Below, piece after piece: positions 26,264 through 35,046 of a stretch of DNA of 64,000 bases. Position 1 is the stretch's first letter, and every line of letters starts with the position of its first letter. The notes below the pieces were generated by a model that saw only the letters and a program-made list of their open reading frames with translations, was not told the DNA's origin and did no database searches. The stretch covers positions 1,426,001 to 1,490,000 of the forward strand of contig NZ_CP159830.1 of assembly GCF_047730085.1 (NCBI RefSeq). Reading direction: 5' to 3'. The DNA comes from Njordibacter sp937773555 (GTDB taxonomy: Bacteria; Pseudomonadota; Gammaproteobacteria; Pseudomonadales; Balneatricaceae). The position numbers were made by a program, and so were the translations under genes.

Positions 26264-27630
26264 TAGATCGCCGCTGCTTGGGCTGTGGCGTTACCAATAT
26301 AGTTAGCAGGCGTTAGGGTTTTAAGCTCGTCTTTAACCGATTGTGGCAAATCTAGGGTGTCTATAAAGTCTGCCATAATAGTTGCATTAATGGTTTTACC
26401 ACGGGTAAGGGCTTTTAGTTTTTCGTAAGGCTCTTCAATGGCATAGCGACGCATTACTGTCTGAATCGGCTCAGCGAGCACTTCCCAAGCATTATCAAGA
26501 TCGGCATCCAGACGTTGGGCATTAAGCTGTAATTTACTAATACCTTTCAAAGTAGACTGATAAGCAATCAAACTGTGAGCAAGGCCTACCCCCAGATTAC
26601 GTAACACAGTGGAATCTGTAAGGTCCCGTTGCCAGCGAGAAATGGGCAGTTTGCTGGCTAAGTGTTGTAGTAGCGCATTAGCAATGCCCAAGTTGCCTTC
26701 TGAGTTTTCAAAGTCAATGGGGTTTACTTTATGGGGCATAGTAGATGAACCAATTTCTCCTGCAATTGTTTTTTGCTTAAAGAAGCCCAGAGAAATATAA
26801 CCCCAAATATCACGGTCAAAGTCTAATAATATGGTGTTAAAACGAGCGATGGCGTCAAATAATTCGGCAATGTAGTCGTGTGGTTCAATTTGTGTAGTGT
26901 AAGGATTCCAAGTTAACCCTAAGCTTTCTACGAACACCTGAGCATTAGCTTGCCAATCAATTTGTGGGTAAGCGGTATAATGGGCATTGTAGTTACCTAC
27001 TGCACCGTTAATTTTGCCTAGGAATTCCATTTGTTTAATCTGCTTCAGTTGGCGTTCTAAACGAGCGGCAACGTTGGCCATTTCTTTACCCATGGTGGAT
27101 GGAGAAGCAGTTTGGCCGTGGGTGCGAGACAGCATAGGTTGGTTTTGGTGGCTGTGGGCTAGATGCTTAATTTGCGCCAATACCTCAGCCATTTCTGGCA
27201 CCATCACTTGCTCTAAGCCTTGCTTAAGCATTAAACCATGAGACAAGTTGTTAATGTCTTCCGAAGTGCAAGCAAAGTGTACATATTCATTAATAGCGTG
27301 TAGTTCTGCGTTATCTTTGAGCTGCTCTTTAATGTAGTACTCTACGGCTTTTACATCGTGATTAGTGGTGCTTTCAATGTCTTTAACACGCTGGGCTGCG
27401 GTTTCATCGAAATTATTAATCAAGCGTTCAAGCAGGGCGTTAGCCTCGTCGCTTAACGGCGCTACCTCATCAATTTGTGGGTGCGCAGCAAGGCACTGCA
27501 ACCAACGGATTTCAACTAACACTCGGTTATAAATAAGACCAAATTCACTAAAGTAGGGGCGAAGTGCAGCGGTCTTGCTGCCATATCGACCATCTACTGG
27601 AGAAAGGGCTGAAATTGACGATAAATGCAT
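26263..27630 (-). CDS. purB: Adenylosuccinate lyase
   Basis: Carries out two fumarate-releasing steps of purine synthesis (SAICAR and adenylosuccinate cleavage). The 455-residue protein equals E. coli PurB (456). It begins SALSPVDGRYGSKTAALRPYFSE, has TSEDINNLSHGLMLKQ, SRTHGQTASPSTMGKE and the superfamily signature GSSTMPHKVNPIDFEN with the mobile catalytic serine. It sits 26 bp downstream of hflD and overlaps roxA by one base. No PurR-like box is visible in the short gap, so expression is likely set by the mnmA promoter. Confidence 0.98.
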   Translation of the reverse strand: MHLSSISALSPVDGRYGSKTAALRPYFSEFGLIYNRVLVEIRWLQCLAAHPQIDEVAPLSDEANALLERLINNFDETAAQRVKDIESTTNHDVKAVEYYIKEQLKDNAELHAINEYVHFACTSEDINNLSHGLMLKQGLEQVMVPEMAEVLAQIKHLAHSHQNQPMLSRTHGQTASPSTMGKEMANVAARLERQLKQIKQMEFLGKINGAVGNYNAHYTAYPQIDWQANAQVFVESLGLTWNPYTTQIEPHDYIAELFDAIARFNTILLDFDRDIWGYISLGFFKQKTIAGEIGSSTMPHKVNPIDFENSEGNLGIANALLQHLASKLPISRWQRDLTDSTVLRNLGVGLAHSLIAYQSTLKGISKLQLNAQRLDADLDNAWEVLAEPIQTVMRRYAIEEPYEKLKALTRGKTINATIMADFIDTLDLPQSVKDELKTLTPANYIGNATAQAAAI

Positions 27631-27656
27631 AACGGAGTCCTGAGTTGGGTTAATAA

Positions 27657-28307
27657 CTAAGCTGGTTTAAGTTGACTAAGCAATACGTCTAATTCGCGTT
27701 GCAAGGAATTTTTGAATACTACTAACTGCCACTTACGGCCACCTACCTGGCGCCACAAGGTTGTTGCACGAATACCCGCAAGAAGATAGCTACGCACACG
27801 ATTGGTATTCATGGGTTGCTGCAAGTAAGTGGGGTTGCCAGTTACCTGAATACGAAATCGAAAATTACTTAAAGTAGAAGAATAAGTTTCCGCAACGCTT
27901 GCAAACACATTAGGGTGCGTTAGCTCATACAGATCGACTTGCCTTTGGCTGTGGCTTAACTGTTTACTAATGTCATTGAGCATTTCCGGGCGCTTACGTA
28001 ATTTGCCCTGTAAGTGAGTTAATCCCAACACATAGCGGGTAATTTCTCGGGCGCCTAGGCTTTGATCCTGACCCATAATAGCCTTTAAAGTTACTAAACC
28101 TAAACGTAAATTGTTTACTGCTTCGCCACCACCAAATACGTCTTCGGTGCTTTCTGGAGAGGTTACAAAAAGTGACGCAAGGCAACAACGACTCGCAAGT
28201 TCGTCGGCTTGCCCTGTGCTTGCAACTTGATGCACTAATGCTGCAGCTTGAACGAGAGCAGCTAAGGCCATTACCCGTTCTTGGTTAGAGTTTAAGCGAC
28301 TAATCAA
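27657..28307 (-). CDS. hflD: HflD, lysogenization-regulator homologue
   Basis: The start is placed at TTG 28307, because GGAGGAG lies 6 bases before it and the frame upstream only overlaps mnmA; this gives 216 residues (E. coli HflD 213). All-helical membrane-associated protein with RVMALAALVQAAALVHQVA, NNLRLGLVTLKAIMG, RIQVTGNPTYLQQPMNTNRVRSYLLAGIRATTLWRQVGG. In E. coli it modulates lambda CII; its normal cellular job is unclear. The TTG overlaps the TAG stop of mnmA by 8 bases, indicating coupled translation. Confidence 0.9.
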   Translation of the reverse strand: MISRLNSNQERVMALAALVQAAALVHQVASTGQADELASRCCLASLFVTSPESTEDVFGGGEAVNNLRLGLVTLKAIMGQDQSLGAREITRYVLGLTHLQGKLRKRPEMLNDISKQLSHSQRQVDLYELTHPNVFASVAETYSSTLSNFRFRIQVTGNPTYLQQPMNTNRVRSYLLAGIRATTLWRQVGGRKWQLVVFKNSLQRELDVLLSQLKPA

Positions 28308-29397
28308 TGACTGCTCCTCCAAGACATACATCTCCCTCATAAAACACAATAGATTGACCCGGTGTGATGGCCCTTTGTGGCTCTACAAATGCCACACTTA
28401 ACGTTCCATCAGATAAGCACGTTAACGTGCATGCTTGATCTGCTTGGCGATAGCGTATTTTAGCCATCGATGTAACACCCATGCCTTGGCTTAAATTTGG
28501 ACCTTTGCCGTCTACCCACATCAATTGTTGGCAGGTGAGAGAGGGTTTAAATAACCGCGGGTGATTTTTTCCTTGCGTAACGATTAGACGGTTACGGTTT
28601 AAATCTTTGTCAACCACGTACCATGCAGATTCATTATAATTAGCTAAACCCCCAATCCCTAGGCCTTGGCGCTGACCGATGGTGTGATACATCAAACCTT
28701 GATGGTCACCAATCATGTCACCGTCTACAGTTTCAATTTTGCCAGGTTGAGCAGGTAAGTACTGTTTTAAGAAGTCTTTAAATCTGCGTTCTCCAATAAA
28801 GCAAATACCGGTGCTATCTTTTTTCGCATGATTAGCCAAACCATGGGCTTCGGCAATGCTTCGCACCGCTGGTTTTTCCATGGCACCGATGGGGAATAAC
28901 GTTTGACTTACCTCCAGAGCACCAACAGCGTGCAAAAAGTAGCTCTGATCTTTATTGCGATCCAATCCCTTAATCAACTGACATTCAAGGCCTTCGCCTT
29001 GACGCTGCACGTAATGCCCCGTGGCTATATAATCTGCCCCAAGAGTTTTAGCATAGTCTAAAAAGGCCTTAAACTTAATCTCACGGTTACATAGAATATC
29101 TGGATTTGGTGTACGGCCAGCTTTATATTCTGCTAAAAAGTGTTCAAATACGTTGTCCCAATATTCTGAGGCAAAGTTTGCCGCGTGCAAGGGGATGCCT
29201 AATTTATCACAAACTCCTTGAGCATCTGCTAAGTCCTGTTTAGCTGTGCAGTATTCTGTGCCATCATCTTCATCCCAGTTCTTCATGAACAGGCCTTCAA
29301 CGTGGTACCCTTGCTGGATAAGAAGCAAAGCAGAAACGGACGAGTCAACACCGCCGGACATACCGACAATAACGCGTGTAGAAGTGGTTTCACTCAT
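28300..29397 (-). CDS. mnmA: tRNA-specific 2-thiouridylase MnmA
   Basis: Thiolates U34 of tRNA-Lys, -Glu and -Gln using sulfur relayed through TusBCD and TusE, all of which are encoded at 45-46.5 kb of this window. The 365-residue protein has the PP-loop VGMSGGVDSSVSA (12-23), the nucleophile C103 in NPDILCNREIKF and the persulfide cysteine C199 in STGICFIGERRF, matching E. coli C102 and C199. FKDFLKQYLPAQPG and the C-terminal barrel follow. It is the first gene of the mnmA-hflD-purB-roxA operon. Confidence 0.98.
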   Translation of the reverse strand: MSETTSTRVIVGMSGGVDSSVSALLLIQQGYHVEGLFMKNWDEDDGTEYCTAKQDLADAQGVCDKLGIPLHAANFASEYWDNVFEHFLAEYKAGRTPNPDILCNREIKFKAFLDYAKTLGADYIATGHYVQRQGEGLECQLIKGLDRNKDQSYFLHAVGALEVSQTLFPIGAMEKPAVRSIAEAHGLANHAKKDSTGICFIGERRFKDFLKQYLPAQPGKIETVDGDMIGDHQGLMYHTIGQRQGLGIGGLANYNESAWYVVDKDLNRNRLIVTQGKNHPRLFKPSLTCQQLMWVDGKGPNLSQGMGVTSMAKIRYRQADQACTLTCLSDGTLSVAFVEPQRAITPGQSIVFYEGDVCLGGAVID

Positions 29398-29426
29398 AGA
29401 TTTAATTCAAGCGATAAACAGAATAA

Positions 29427-29455
29427 ATAATAAGCATTAATTTTAACCGAACCAA
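29427..29455 (-). promoter_or_regulatory. Probable sigma-70 promoter of the mnmA operon
   Basis: On the minus strand TTGGTT (29455-29450), a 17-base spacer, and TATTAT (29432-29427), about 30 bp before the mnmA start. Two mismatches in each of the hexamers, so a moderate candidate. Confidence 0.5.
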
Positions 29456-29502
29456 GCCCTCACGCCTAGGCTTATAGACAGATTCCAAGGATTTTTAACT
29501 GC

Positions 29503-29961
29503 ATGAAAACGAATGACCTCATACGTGTGCAAGAAGCAGATTTCGACATCAGCGAGCATTACCACCAATTGCGTCAAATAAACCCTGCTGGCACAGGCGC
29601 AGTAGTAGTATTTGTTGGGTTGGTAAGGGATTTAGACGATGCTAAGTTAGAAGCAATGGAACTTGAACATTACCCTGGCATGACTGAATCTTGTTTAGAC
29701 CATATAGTAAGCGAAGCGCATTCACGCTGGTCTCTAGAAGGCGTTCATGTGGTCCACAGAGTTGGTAAGTTATTGCGTCATGAACAAATTGTATTTGTGG
29801 GGGTTACTTCACGCCATCGAGCTGATGCGTTTAATGCCTGTGAATTTGTGATGGATTATCTAAAGCAAGATGCACCTTTTTGGAAAGCTGAATTTACCGA
29901 ACAGGGGAAACGCTGGGTTCAGGTTAAAGCGTCTGATCAACAAGCTGGTAAACGTTGGTAA
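29503..29961 (+). CDS. moaE: Molybdopterin synthase catalytic subunit
   Basis: A 152-residue MoaE (E. coli 150). Conserved parts are GTGAVVVFVGLVRD, LELEHYPGMTE, VHVVHRVGKLLRHEQIVFVGVTSRHRADAFNACEFVMDYLKQDAPFWKAE, which includes the catalytic lysine region, and GKRWVQVK. It inserts sulfur into precursor Z to make molybdopterin, with the small subunit MoaD as sulfur donor. No moaA, moaC or moaD gene is adjacent, so the pathway must be completed elsewhere on the genome. It is divergent from mnmA and convergent with rluE. Confidence 0.95.
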   Translation: MKTNDLIRVQEADFDISEHYHQLRQINPAGTGAVVVFVGLVRDLDDAKLEAMELEHYPGMTESCLDHIVSEAHSRWSLEGVHVVHRVGKLLRHEQIVFVGVTSRHRADAFNACEFVMDYLKQDAPFWKAEFTEQGKRWVQVKASDQQAGKRW

Positions 29962-30006
29962 ACCCCTGTTAATTTTGATCATCGTAAGTGAACTTTTGTG
30001 CGTAGG

Positions 30007-30570
30007 CTATTGACTACTTGGTTTCCTAGTGTCTTCCAAGCGCCACTCACCGACCCCCAATCCTTTTAACCTCCAGCTCCCAATCGCTATTCTAACTAAA
30101 CGTAAGGTGGGTAAATTTACCGCCGCCGTCATGCGCCTAACTTGTCTATTGCGTCCTTCACTAATGCGAATCTCTAACCACTGAGTAGGAATGGATGCAC
30201 GCTCTCTAATCGGTGGAACACGAGGCCAAAGTTTTTCTGTCTGAGACCCCAAAAGCCTCACTTTAGCTGGCTGAGTAGGGCCATCCTTGAGCATTGGCCC
30301 TGCACGCAAACATTTTAACTGATGTTCCTCGACACAGCCCTCAACTTGAGCCCAGTAAGTTTTTTCTACCTTATGTTTTGGGTTGGTTATTTGATGCTGT
30401 AATTGCCCATCATCGGTTAACACCATTAGGCCCTCTGAGTCATAATCCAGCCGTCCAGCGGCGTAGTAGTTTGGCATATCAATGTAACCTGCTAAGGTTT
30501 CACGGCCCTGATCGTCGTTAAATTGACTCAATACTTGATAAGGCTTGTTGAAAACTAAAATATTAGACAC
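30007..30570 (-). CDS. rluE: 23S rRNA pseudouridine(2457) synthase, RluE type
   Basis: A 187-residue RsuA-family synthase lacking the S4 domain. LVFNKPYQVLSQFNDDQGRETLAGYI and YYAAGRLDYDSEGLMVLTDDG (catalytic Asp in RLD) and the C-terminal LEIRISEGRNRQVRRMTAAVNLPTLRLVRIAIG are the RsuA/RluE signatures, and the N-terminal FNKPY...LSQF is close to RluE. Short S4-less members of this family are usually RluE; RsuA and RluB carry an S4 domain. It is a lone gene, divergent from icd. Confidence 0.9.
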   Translation of the reverse strand: MSNILVFNKPYQVLSQFNDDQGRETLAGYIDMPNYYAAGRLDYDSEGLMVLTDDGQLQHQITNPKHKVEKTYWAQVEGCVEEHQLKCLRAGPMLKDGPTQPAKVRLLGSQTEKLWPRVPPIRERASIPTQWLEIRISEGRNRQVRRMTAAVNLPTLRLVRIAIGSWRLKGLGVGEWRLEDTRKPSSQ

Positions 30571-30632
30571 GCAGTGATTTCCTTATTGGTTCTATGAATT
30601 GTTAGAATTTTGTAAAATAACTACATGATTCC

Positions 30633-30662
30633 TTGGGCCTACAGAAGCATTCGAGCTATAAT
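30633..30662 (+). promoter_or_regulatory. Probable sigma-70 promoter of icd
   Basis: TTGGGC at 30633-30638, an 18-base spacer, and a perfect TATAAT at 30657-30662, about 77 bp before the icd ATG. Confidence 0.6.
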
Positions 30663-30739
30663 AGAGTGAGACTACAAAAGCGACTTTTAAGGTTGTTTAT
30701 CTACGCAGTAAGACTATTTTTTAAGCATTCGGAGACTTC

Positions 30740-31996
30740 ATGACATATCAGCACATTAAAGTACCAGAGCAAGGCTCTAAGATTACTGTTAACACCGACC
30801 TTTCTCTCAACGTGCCAAACGATCCTATTATCCCTTATATTGAAGGTGATGGCATTGGTTTTGACGTTTCACCAGTAATGCTTAAAGTGGTAGATGCTGC
30901 GGTAGAGAAAGCCTTTAACGGCACTAAAAAGATTCATTGGATGGAAGTATACGCTGGTGAAAAGGCTACCGTAACCTACGATGCAGATACTTGGATGCCA
31001 GAAGAAACCTTAGCCGCATTTAAAGAATATAAAGTAGGCATTAAAGGGCCTTTGACCACACCAGTTGGCGGTGGCATTCGTTCTTTGAATGTAGCTCTTC
31101 GCCAAGAACTAGACTTATATGTATGTCAGCGTCCGGTTCGCTGGTTTACAGGCGTACCCAGCCCTGTGCTAAAGCCAGAAAACGTAGACATGATTATCTT
31201 CCGTGAAAATTCAGAAGACATCTATGCAGGGATAGAGTGGCAAGCTGGCTCCCCCGAAGCCATTAAGGTGATCAAGTTTTTACAAGAAGAGATGGGCGTT
31301 AGCAAAATTCGCTTTGATCAAATGTGTGGTATTGGTGTTAAACCTGTTTCAGAAGAGGGAACTAAACGTTTAGTTCGTAAAGCGATTCAATATACTATTG
31401 ATAATGATCGCGATTCGTTGACCTTGGTTCACAAGGGCAACATTATGAAGTTTACTGAAGGCGCCTTTAAAGAATGGGGTTATGAAATTGCCCAGCAAGA
31501 ATTTGGTGCAACACTCATAGGTGCAGGACCATGGTGTGAAATGACTAACCCAAACACTGGTAAAAATATCGTCATTAAAGATGTTATTGCTGATGCAATG
31601 CTACAACAAATTCTTTTACGGCCAGAAGAGTATGACGTTATTGCCACATTAAACTTGAATGGTGACTACTTATCTGATGCGCTCGCAGCAGAAGTTGGAG
31701 GCATTGGAATTGCTCCTGGTGCCAACCTAAGTGACGACATTGCTATCTTTGAAGCGACCCATGGCACAGCACCAAAATACGCTGGTCAAGACAAAGTGAA
31801 TCCAGGATCGATTATTTTATCTGCTGAAATGATGCTGCGCCACATGGGCTGGTTTGAGGCTGCAGATTTGATCGTTGCTGGTACCGAAGGTGCCATTAAC
31901 GCTAAAACGGTCACTTATGACTTTGAGCGTCAAATGCCTGATGCTACTTTGCTGTCATGCTCAGAATTTGGTGACGCTATCATCAACAACATGTAG
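30740..31996 (+). CDS. icd: Isocitrate dehydrogenase (NADP)
   Basis: A 418-residue TCA-cycle enzyme oxidising isocitrate to 2-oxoglutarate, matching the E. coli homodimeric type (416). It has PYIEGDGIGFDVSP, the GPLTTPVGGGIRSLNVALRQ loop with the serine that IDH kinase phosphorylates in E. coli, the substrate site IIFRENSEDIYAGIEW, HKGNIMKFTEGAFKEWGY and LSDDIAIFEATHGTAPKYAG. It is monocistronic with its own promoter and terminator. The clpS-clpA operon follows, an order common in gammaproteobacteria. Confidence 0.98.
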   Translation: MTYQHIKVPEQGSKITVNTDLSLNVPNDPIIPYIEGDGIGFDVSPVMLKVVDAAVEKAFNGTKKIHWMEVYAGEKATVTYDADTWMPEETLAAFKEYKVGIKGPLTTPVGGGIRSLNVALRQELDLYVCQRPVRWFTGVPSPVLKPENVDMIIFRENSEDIYAGIEWQAGSPEAIKVIKFLQEEMGVSKIRFDQMCGIGVKPVSEEGTKRLVRKAIQYTIDNDRDSLTLVHKGNIMKFTEGAFKEWGYEIAQQEFGATLIGAGPWCEMTNPNTGKNIVIKDVIADAMLQQILLRPEEYDVIATLNLNGDYLSDALAAEVGGIGIAPGANLSDDIAIFEATHGTAPKYAGQDKVNPGSIILSAEMMLRHMGWFEAADLIVAGTEGAINAKTVTYDFERQMPDATLLSCSEFGDAIINNM

Positions 31997-32013
31997 CTCA
32001 TAGATCGATGCAT

Positions 32014-32043
32014 CAAAAAAACCAGCTTAGGCTGGTTTTTTTG
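32014..32043 (+). terminator. Terminator of icd
   Basis: ACCAGC (32021-32026) pairs with GCTGGT (32031-32036) around TTAG; the preceding A-run and following T-run extend the stem, 25 bp after the stop. Confidence 0.9.
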
Positions 32044-32207
32044 GCTCTAGAGTCATGGCAATAGCAACTTTAATACATATTTAGCCGCCACATCTGTGCC
32101 TGTTTAAGTAAATTTACAGCCGTTTACAATTCTGCTCTGGAAAAATGCAGACATAGGCCCAATAGTAACGTTATGATGAAAACAATATTTAAATCAAGAG
32201 TGCTCTA

Positions 32208-32603
32208 ATGCCTGTTCTATCTGCTCACCCTAACGATGACATTGATAACCCAACTTATAAACCTGCACTAATGAGTCAGGACGACCCCAATACGCCAGAT
32301 GAAAATCAAGACTTGCAGGTTATAGAACAAACTCGCCCTAAGATAGCGCAACCTTCGTTATATAAGGTGATCTTGTTAAACGATGACTACACACCCATGG
32401 AGTTTGTCATTGATATATTAGCGCGATTCTTTAATCACGATGAAGAACAAGCAACACAAATTATGTTGGCAGTTCATACCCAAGGCAAAGGTGTATGTGG
32501 CATTTATACCAAAGATGTTGCCGAGACCAGAGCGATGCAAGTAAACCAGCACTCAAGACAACACAAACATCCATTACTATGCGAAGTTGAATCTGCTTCT
32601 TAG
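32208..32603 (+). CDS. clpS: ClpA adaptor protein ClpS
   Basis: Delivers N-degron substrates to ClpAP. The 131-residue product has a hydrophilic N-terminal extension of about 45 residues, then the ClpS core PSLYKVILLNDDYTPMEFVIDIL, where the NDD and following residues form the N-degron pocket, then AVHTQGKGVCGIYTKDVAETRA. E. coli ClpS is 106 residues, so the extension is longer than usual; an internal ATG (MSQDDPN...) would shorten it but has no ribosome site. clpA starts 12 bp downstream behind AGAGGAA. The two N-degron-generating transferases lie 4 kb away. Confidence 0.96.
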   Translation: MPVLSAHPNDDIDNPTYKPALMSQDDPNTPDENQDLQVIEQTRPKIAQPSLYKVILLNDDYTPMEFVIDILARFFNHDEEQATQIMLAVHTQGKGVCGIYTKDVAETRAMQVNQHSRQHKHPLLCEVESAS

Positions 32604-32615
32604 AGGAAATAGACA

Positions 32616-34877
32616 ATGTTAGACAACGATTTAGAACGAAGCTTAAGTGAAGCCTATAAACATGCAAGTTGGAAGCGGCACGAGTTTATGACTGTAGAAC
32701 ATTTACTACTGTCACTGCTTAATAATCCATCCAGTGCAGAAGTACTGCAAGTGTGTGGAGTGGCACTTGATGACTTGCGAACACCTTTAGAAAAGTTCAT
32801 TAACGAAACTACGCCTTCGGTAGATGAGTCTCATGGCAATTATGAAGTACAGCCAACCCTTGGTTTTCAAAGGGTGTTGCAGCGGGCCGTATTTCATGTT
32901 CAATCTTCGGGTAAAGGAGAGGTGTCTGGCGCTAATGTTCTGGTTGCTATATTTAGTGAGACTGAAAGCCAGTCAGTCTACTTACTCGATTCATTAGACG
33001 TTGAGAGAGTAGACATTGTTAATTATTTATCCCATGGGGTAAGCAGAACAGAAATGGAAGGTTCTGAAAAGGCGGTGGAAGGTGAAAGTGAAGAAGCAAG
33101 TCACTTAGTTAAATACACCACTGATTTGAACGCTGAAGCTAGGAATGGAAATATTGATCCATTAATAGGCCGTGGCAAAGAGTTAGAGCGTTTAGTTCAA
33201 GTATTATCTCGGCGACGAAAAAATAACCCGTTATTGGTGGGCGATGCAGGCGTTGGTAAAACTGCCATTGCTGAAGGTCTGGCTTATCAAATTGAACAAG
33301 GTAATGTGCCCCAAGTGATTGCATCATCTACCGTCTATTCGCTAGATATGGGCTCATTGTTAGCTGGCACAAAGTACCGTGGTGATTTTGAAAAGCGGTT
33401 AAAAGGCCTTTTAGCTGATATTGAAAAAACGCCTAATGCAATCCTATTTATTGATGAAATACATACCATCATTGGTGCAGGCGCAGCATCAGGTGGTTCT
33501 ATGGATGCATCCAACCTATTAAAGCCAGTGCTAAGCTCAGGTAAGTTGCGTTGCATTGGCTCAACCACGTTTACAGAATTTCGTGGTATATTTGAAAAAG
33601 ACCACGCTTTAGCCCGTCGATTCCAAAAAATAGATGTGGATGAACCAAACATTGCTGATACTCAAGCTATTTTGCGTGGCTTAATTTCCCGCTATGAAAG
33701 TCACCACCAACTTGAGTATACGCCAGCTGCAATAGATGCCGCAGCAGAACTTGCAGATCGTTACATTACTGATAAGAAGATGCCTGATAAGGCGATTGAT
33801 GTGATTGATGAGGCAGGGGCATATCAGCAGTTATTTGCCCCTTCAGATCGTAAATCGTTTATTGATGTTCCTGAAATTGAGGCTGTAGTGGCCAAAATAG
33901 CCCGCATACCACCTAAAAGCATTTCTGCGACAGATCGAGATCAACTACATTCCCTTGAACAGAATCTAAAGAGAGTAGTCTTTGGTCAAGATAAAGCCAT
34001 TGATACCTTGGCTAACGCCATTAAACTTTCAAGGGCAGGGCTTAATTCAGCTCATAAGCCTGTAGGTAGTTTTTTGTTTTCTGGCCCTACAGGGGTTGGT
34101 AAAACTGAAGTGACTCAACAATTAGCCCGCGTTATGGGCATTGAACTTGTTCGGTTTGACATGTCGGAATACATGGAACGCCACACAGTGTCTCGCTTAA
34201 TTGGTGCTCCACCAGGCTATGTTGGTTTTGATCAGGGTGGTTTACTCACTGAAGCAGTAACGCAAACTCCTCACTGTGTGTTGTTGTTGGATGAGGTTGA
34301 AAAGGCTCACCCAGAAGTGTTTAATATTTTGCTTCAAGTGATGGATAACGGCACTTTAACAGATAACAATGGCCGCAAAACAGACTTCCGTAACGTTATT
34401 TTAGTGATGACAACAAATGCGGGCGCAGAACAAATGAGTCGCAGCTCCATTGGCTTCACAAAACAAGACCATAGTTCTGATGGAATGGGCGCAATCAAAC
34501 GATTATTTAGCCCAGAGTTCAGAAATCGCTTGGATGATATTATTCAATTCAATGCGCTATCCAAAGATGTCATTCTTGACGTGGTAGACAAATTCTTAGT
34601 TGAGTTACAAGTTCAACTTGAAGATAAAAAAGTTCACCTGCAAGTCAGTGACGCTGTCCGCGCATGGCTTGGCGAAAAAGGTTATGACAGGGATATGGGT
34701 GCACGACCCATGGCGCGACTTATTCAACAAGAGCTGAAGAAGCCTATGGCAGAAATACTTTTGTTTGGAGATTTAGCGGCTGATGGTGGCAAATTGTTGG
34801 TGGACTTAAAGGATGACAAGATTAAGTTAACCAGTAAGCCCAGTAAACGCTCGGTCAAACTTCTAGACCCTGCGTAA
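32616..34877 (+). CDS. clpA: ATP-dependent Clp protease ATP-binding subunit ClpA
   Basis: A 753-residue AAA+ unfoldase that feeds ClpP (encoded at 60.2 kb). Two Clp-N repeats occupy residues 1-145. The first AAA module has GDAGVGKTA near residue 209 and ILFIDEIHTIIGAGAASGGSMDASN. The second has GPTGVGKTEVTQ near 490, LLLDEVEKAHPEVFN and the C-terminal GYDRDMGARPMARLIQQELKKP. ClpA rather than ClpB is clear because the coiled-coil middle domain is missing. The ClpP-binding IGF-type loop is seen as SSIGFTKQD. Cotranscribed with clpS. Confidence 0.98.
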   Translation: MLDNDLERSLSEAYKHASWKRHEFMTVEHLLLSLLNNPSSAEVLQVCGVALDDLRTPLEKFINETTPSVDESHGNYEVQPTLGFQRVLQRAVFHVQSSGKGEVSGANVLVAIFSETESQSVYLLDSLDVERVDIVNYLSHGVSRTEMEGSEKAVEGESEEASHLVKYTTDLNAEARNGNIDPLIGRGKELERLVQVLSRRRKNNPLLVGDAGVGKTAIAEGLAYQIEQGNVPQVIASSTVYSLDMGSLLAGTKYRGDFEKRLKGLLADIEKTPNAILFIDEIHTIIGAGAASGGSMDASNLLKPVLSSGKLRCIGSTTFTEFRGIFEKDHALARRFQKIDVDEPNIADTQAILRGLISRYESHHQLEYTPAAIDAAAELADRYITDKKMPDKAIDVIDEAGAYQQLFAPSDRKSFIDVPEIEAVVAKIARIPPKSISATDRDQLHSLEQNLKRVVFGQDKAIDTLANAIKLSRAGLNSAHKPVGSFLFSGPTGVGKTEVTQQLARVMGIELVRFDMSEYMERHTVSRLIGAPPGYVGFDQGGLLTEAVTQTPHCVLLLDEVEKAHPEVFNILLQVMDNGTLTDNNGRKTDFRNVILVMTTNAGAEQMSRSSIGFTKQDHSSDGMGAIKRLFSPEFRNRLDDIIQFNALSKDVILDVVDKFLVELQVQLEDKKVHLQVSDAVRAWLGEKGYDRDMGARPMARLIQQELKKPMAEILLFGDLAADGGKLLVDLKDDKIKLTSKPSKRSVKLLDPA

Positions 34878-35046
34878 GGGCAGATGCTTGCTTTGGACAC
34901 TACTTTTGTAGCTGCCCTAAGCAAGCTTGTCTTCCAGGTCTCTATTACATTCTTTTAGTCCTCTCATGTTAAGGAAACACGTCCCTACTAATGTTGGTCA
35001 CATTATTTGTAGCAACATTGCATATAATCAAGGATTTACATAGGTT

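Noticed and set aside
34877..34926. AGGGCAG/CTGCCCT and GCTTGC/GCAAGC pairings after clpA
   Set aside because: The loop is long and no T-run follows, so it is not a convincing intrinsic terminator; kept only as a possible mRNA end structure.
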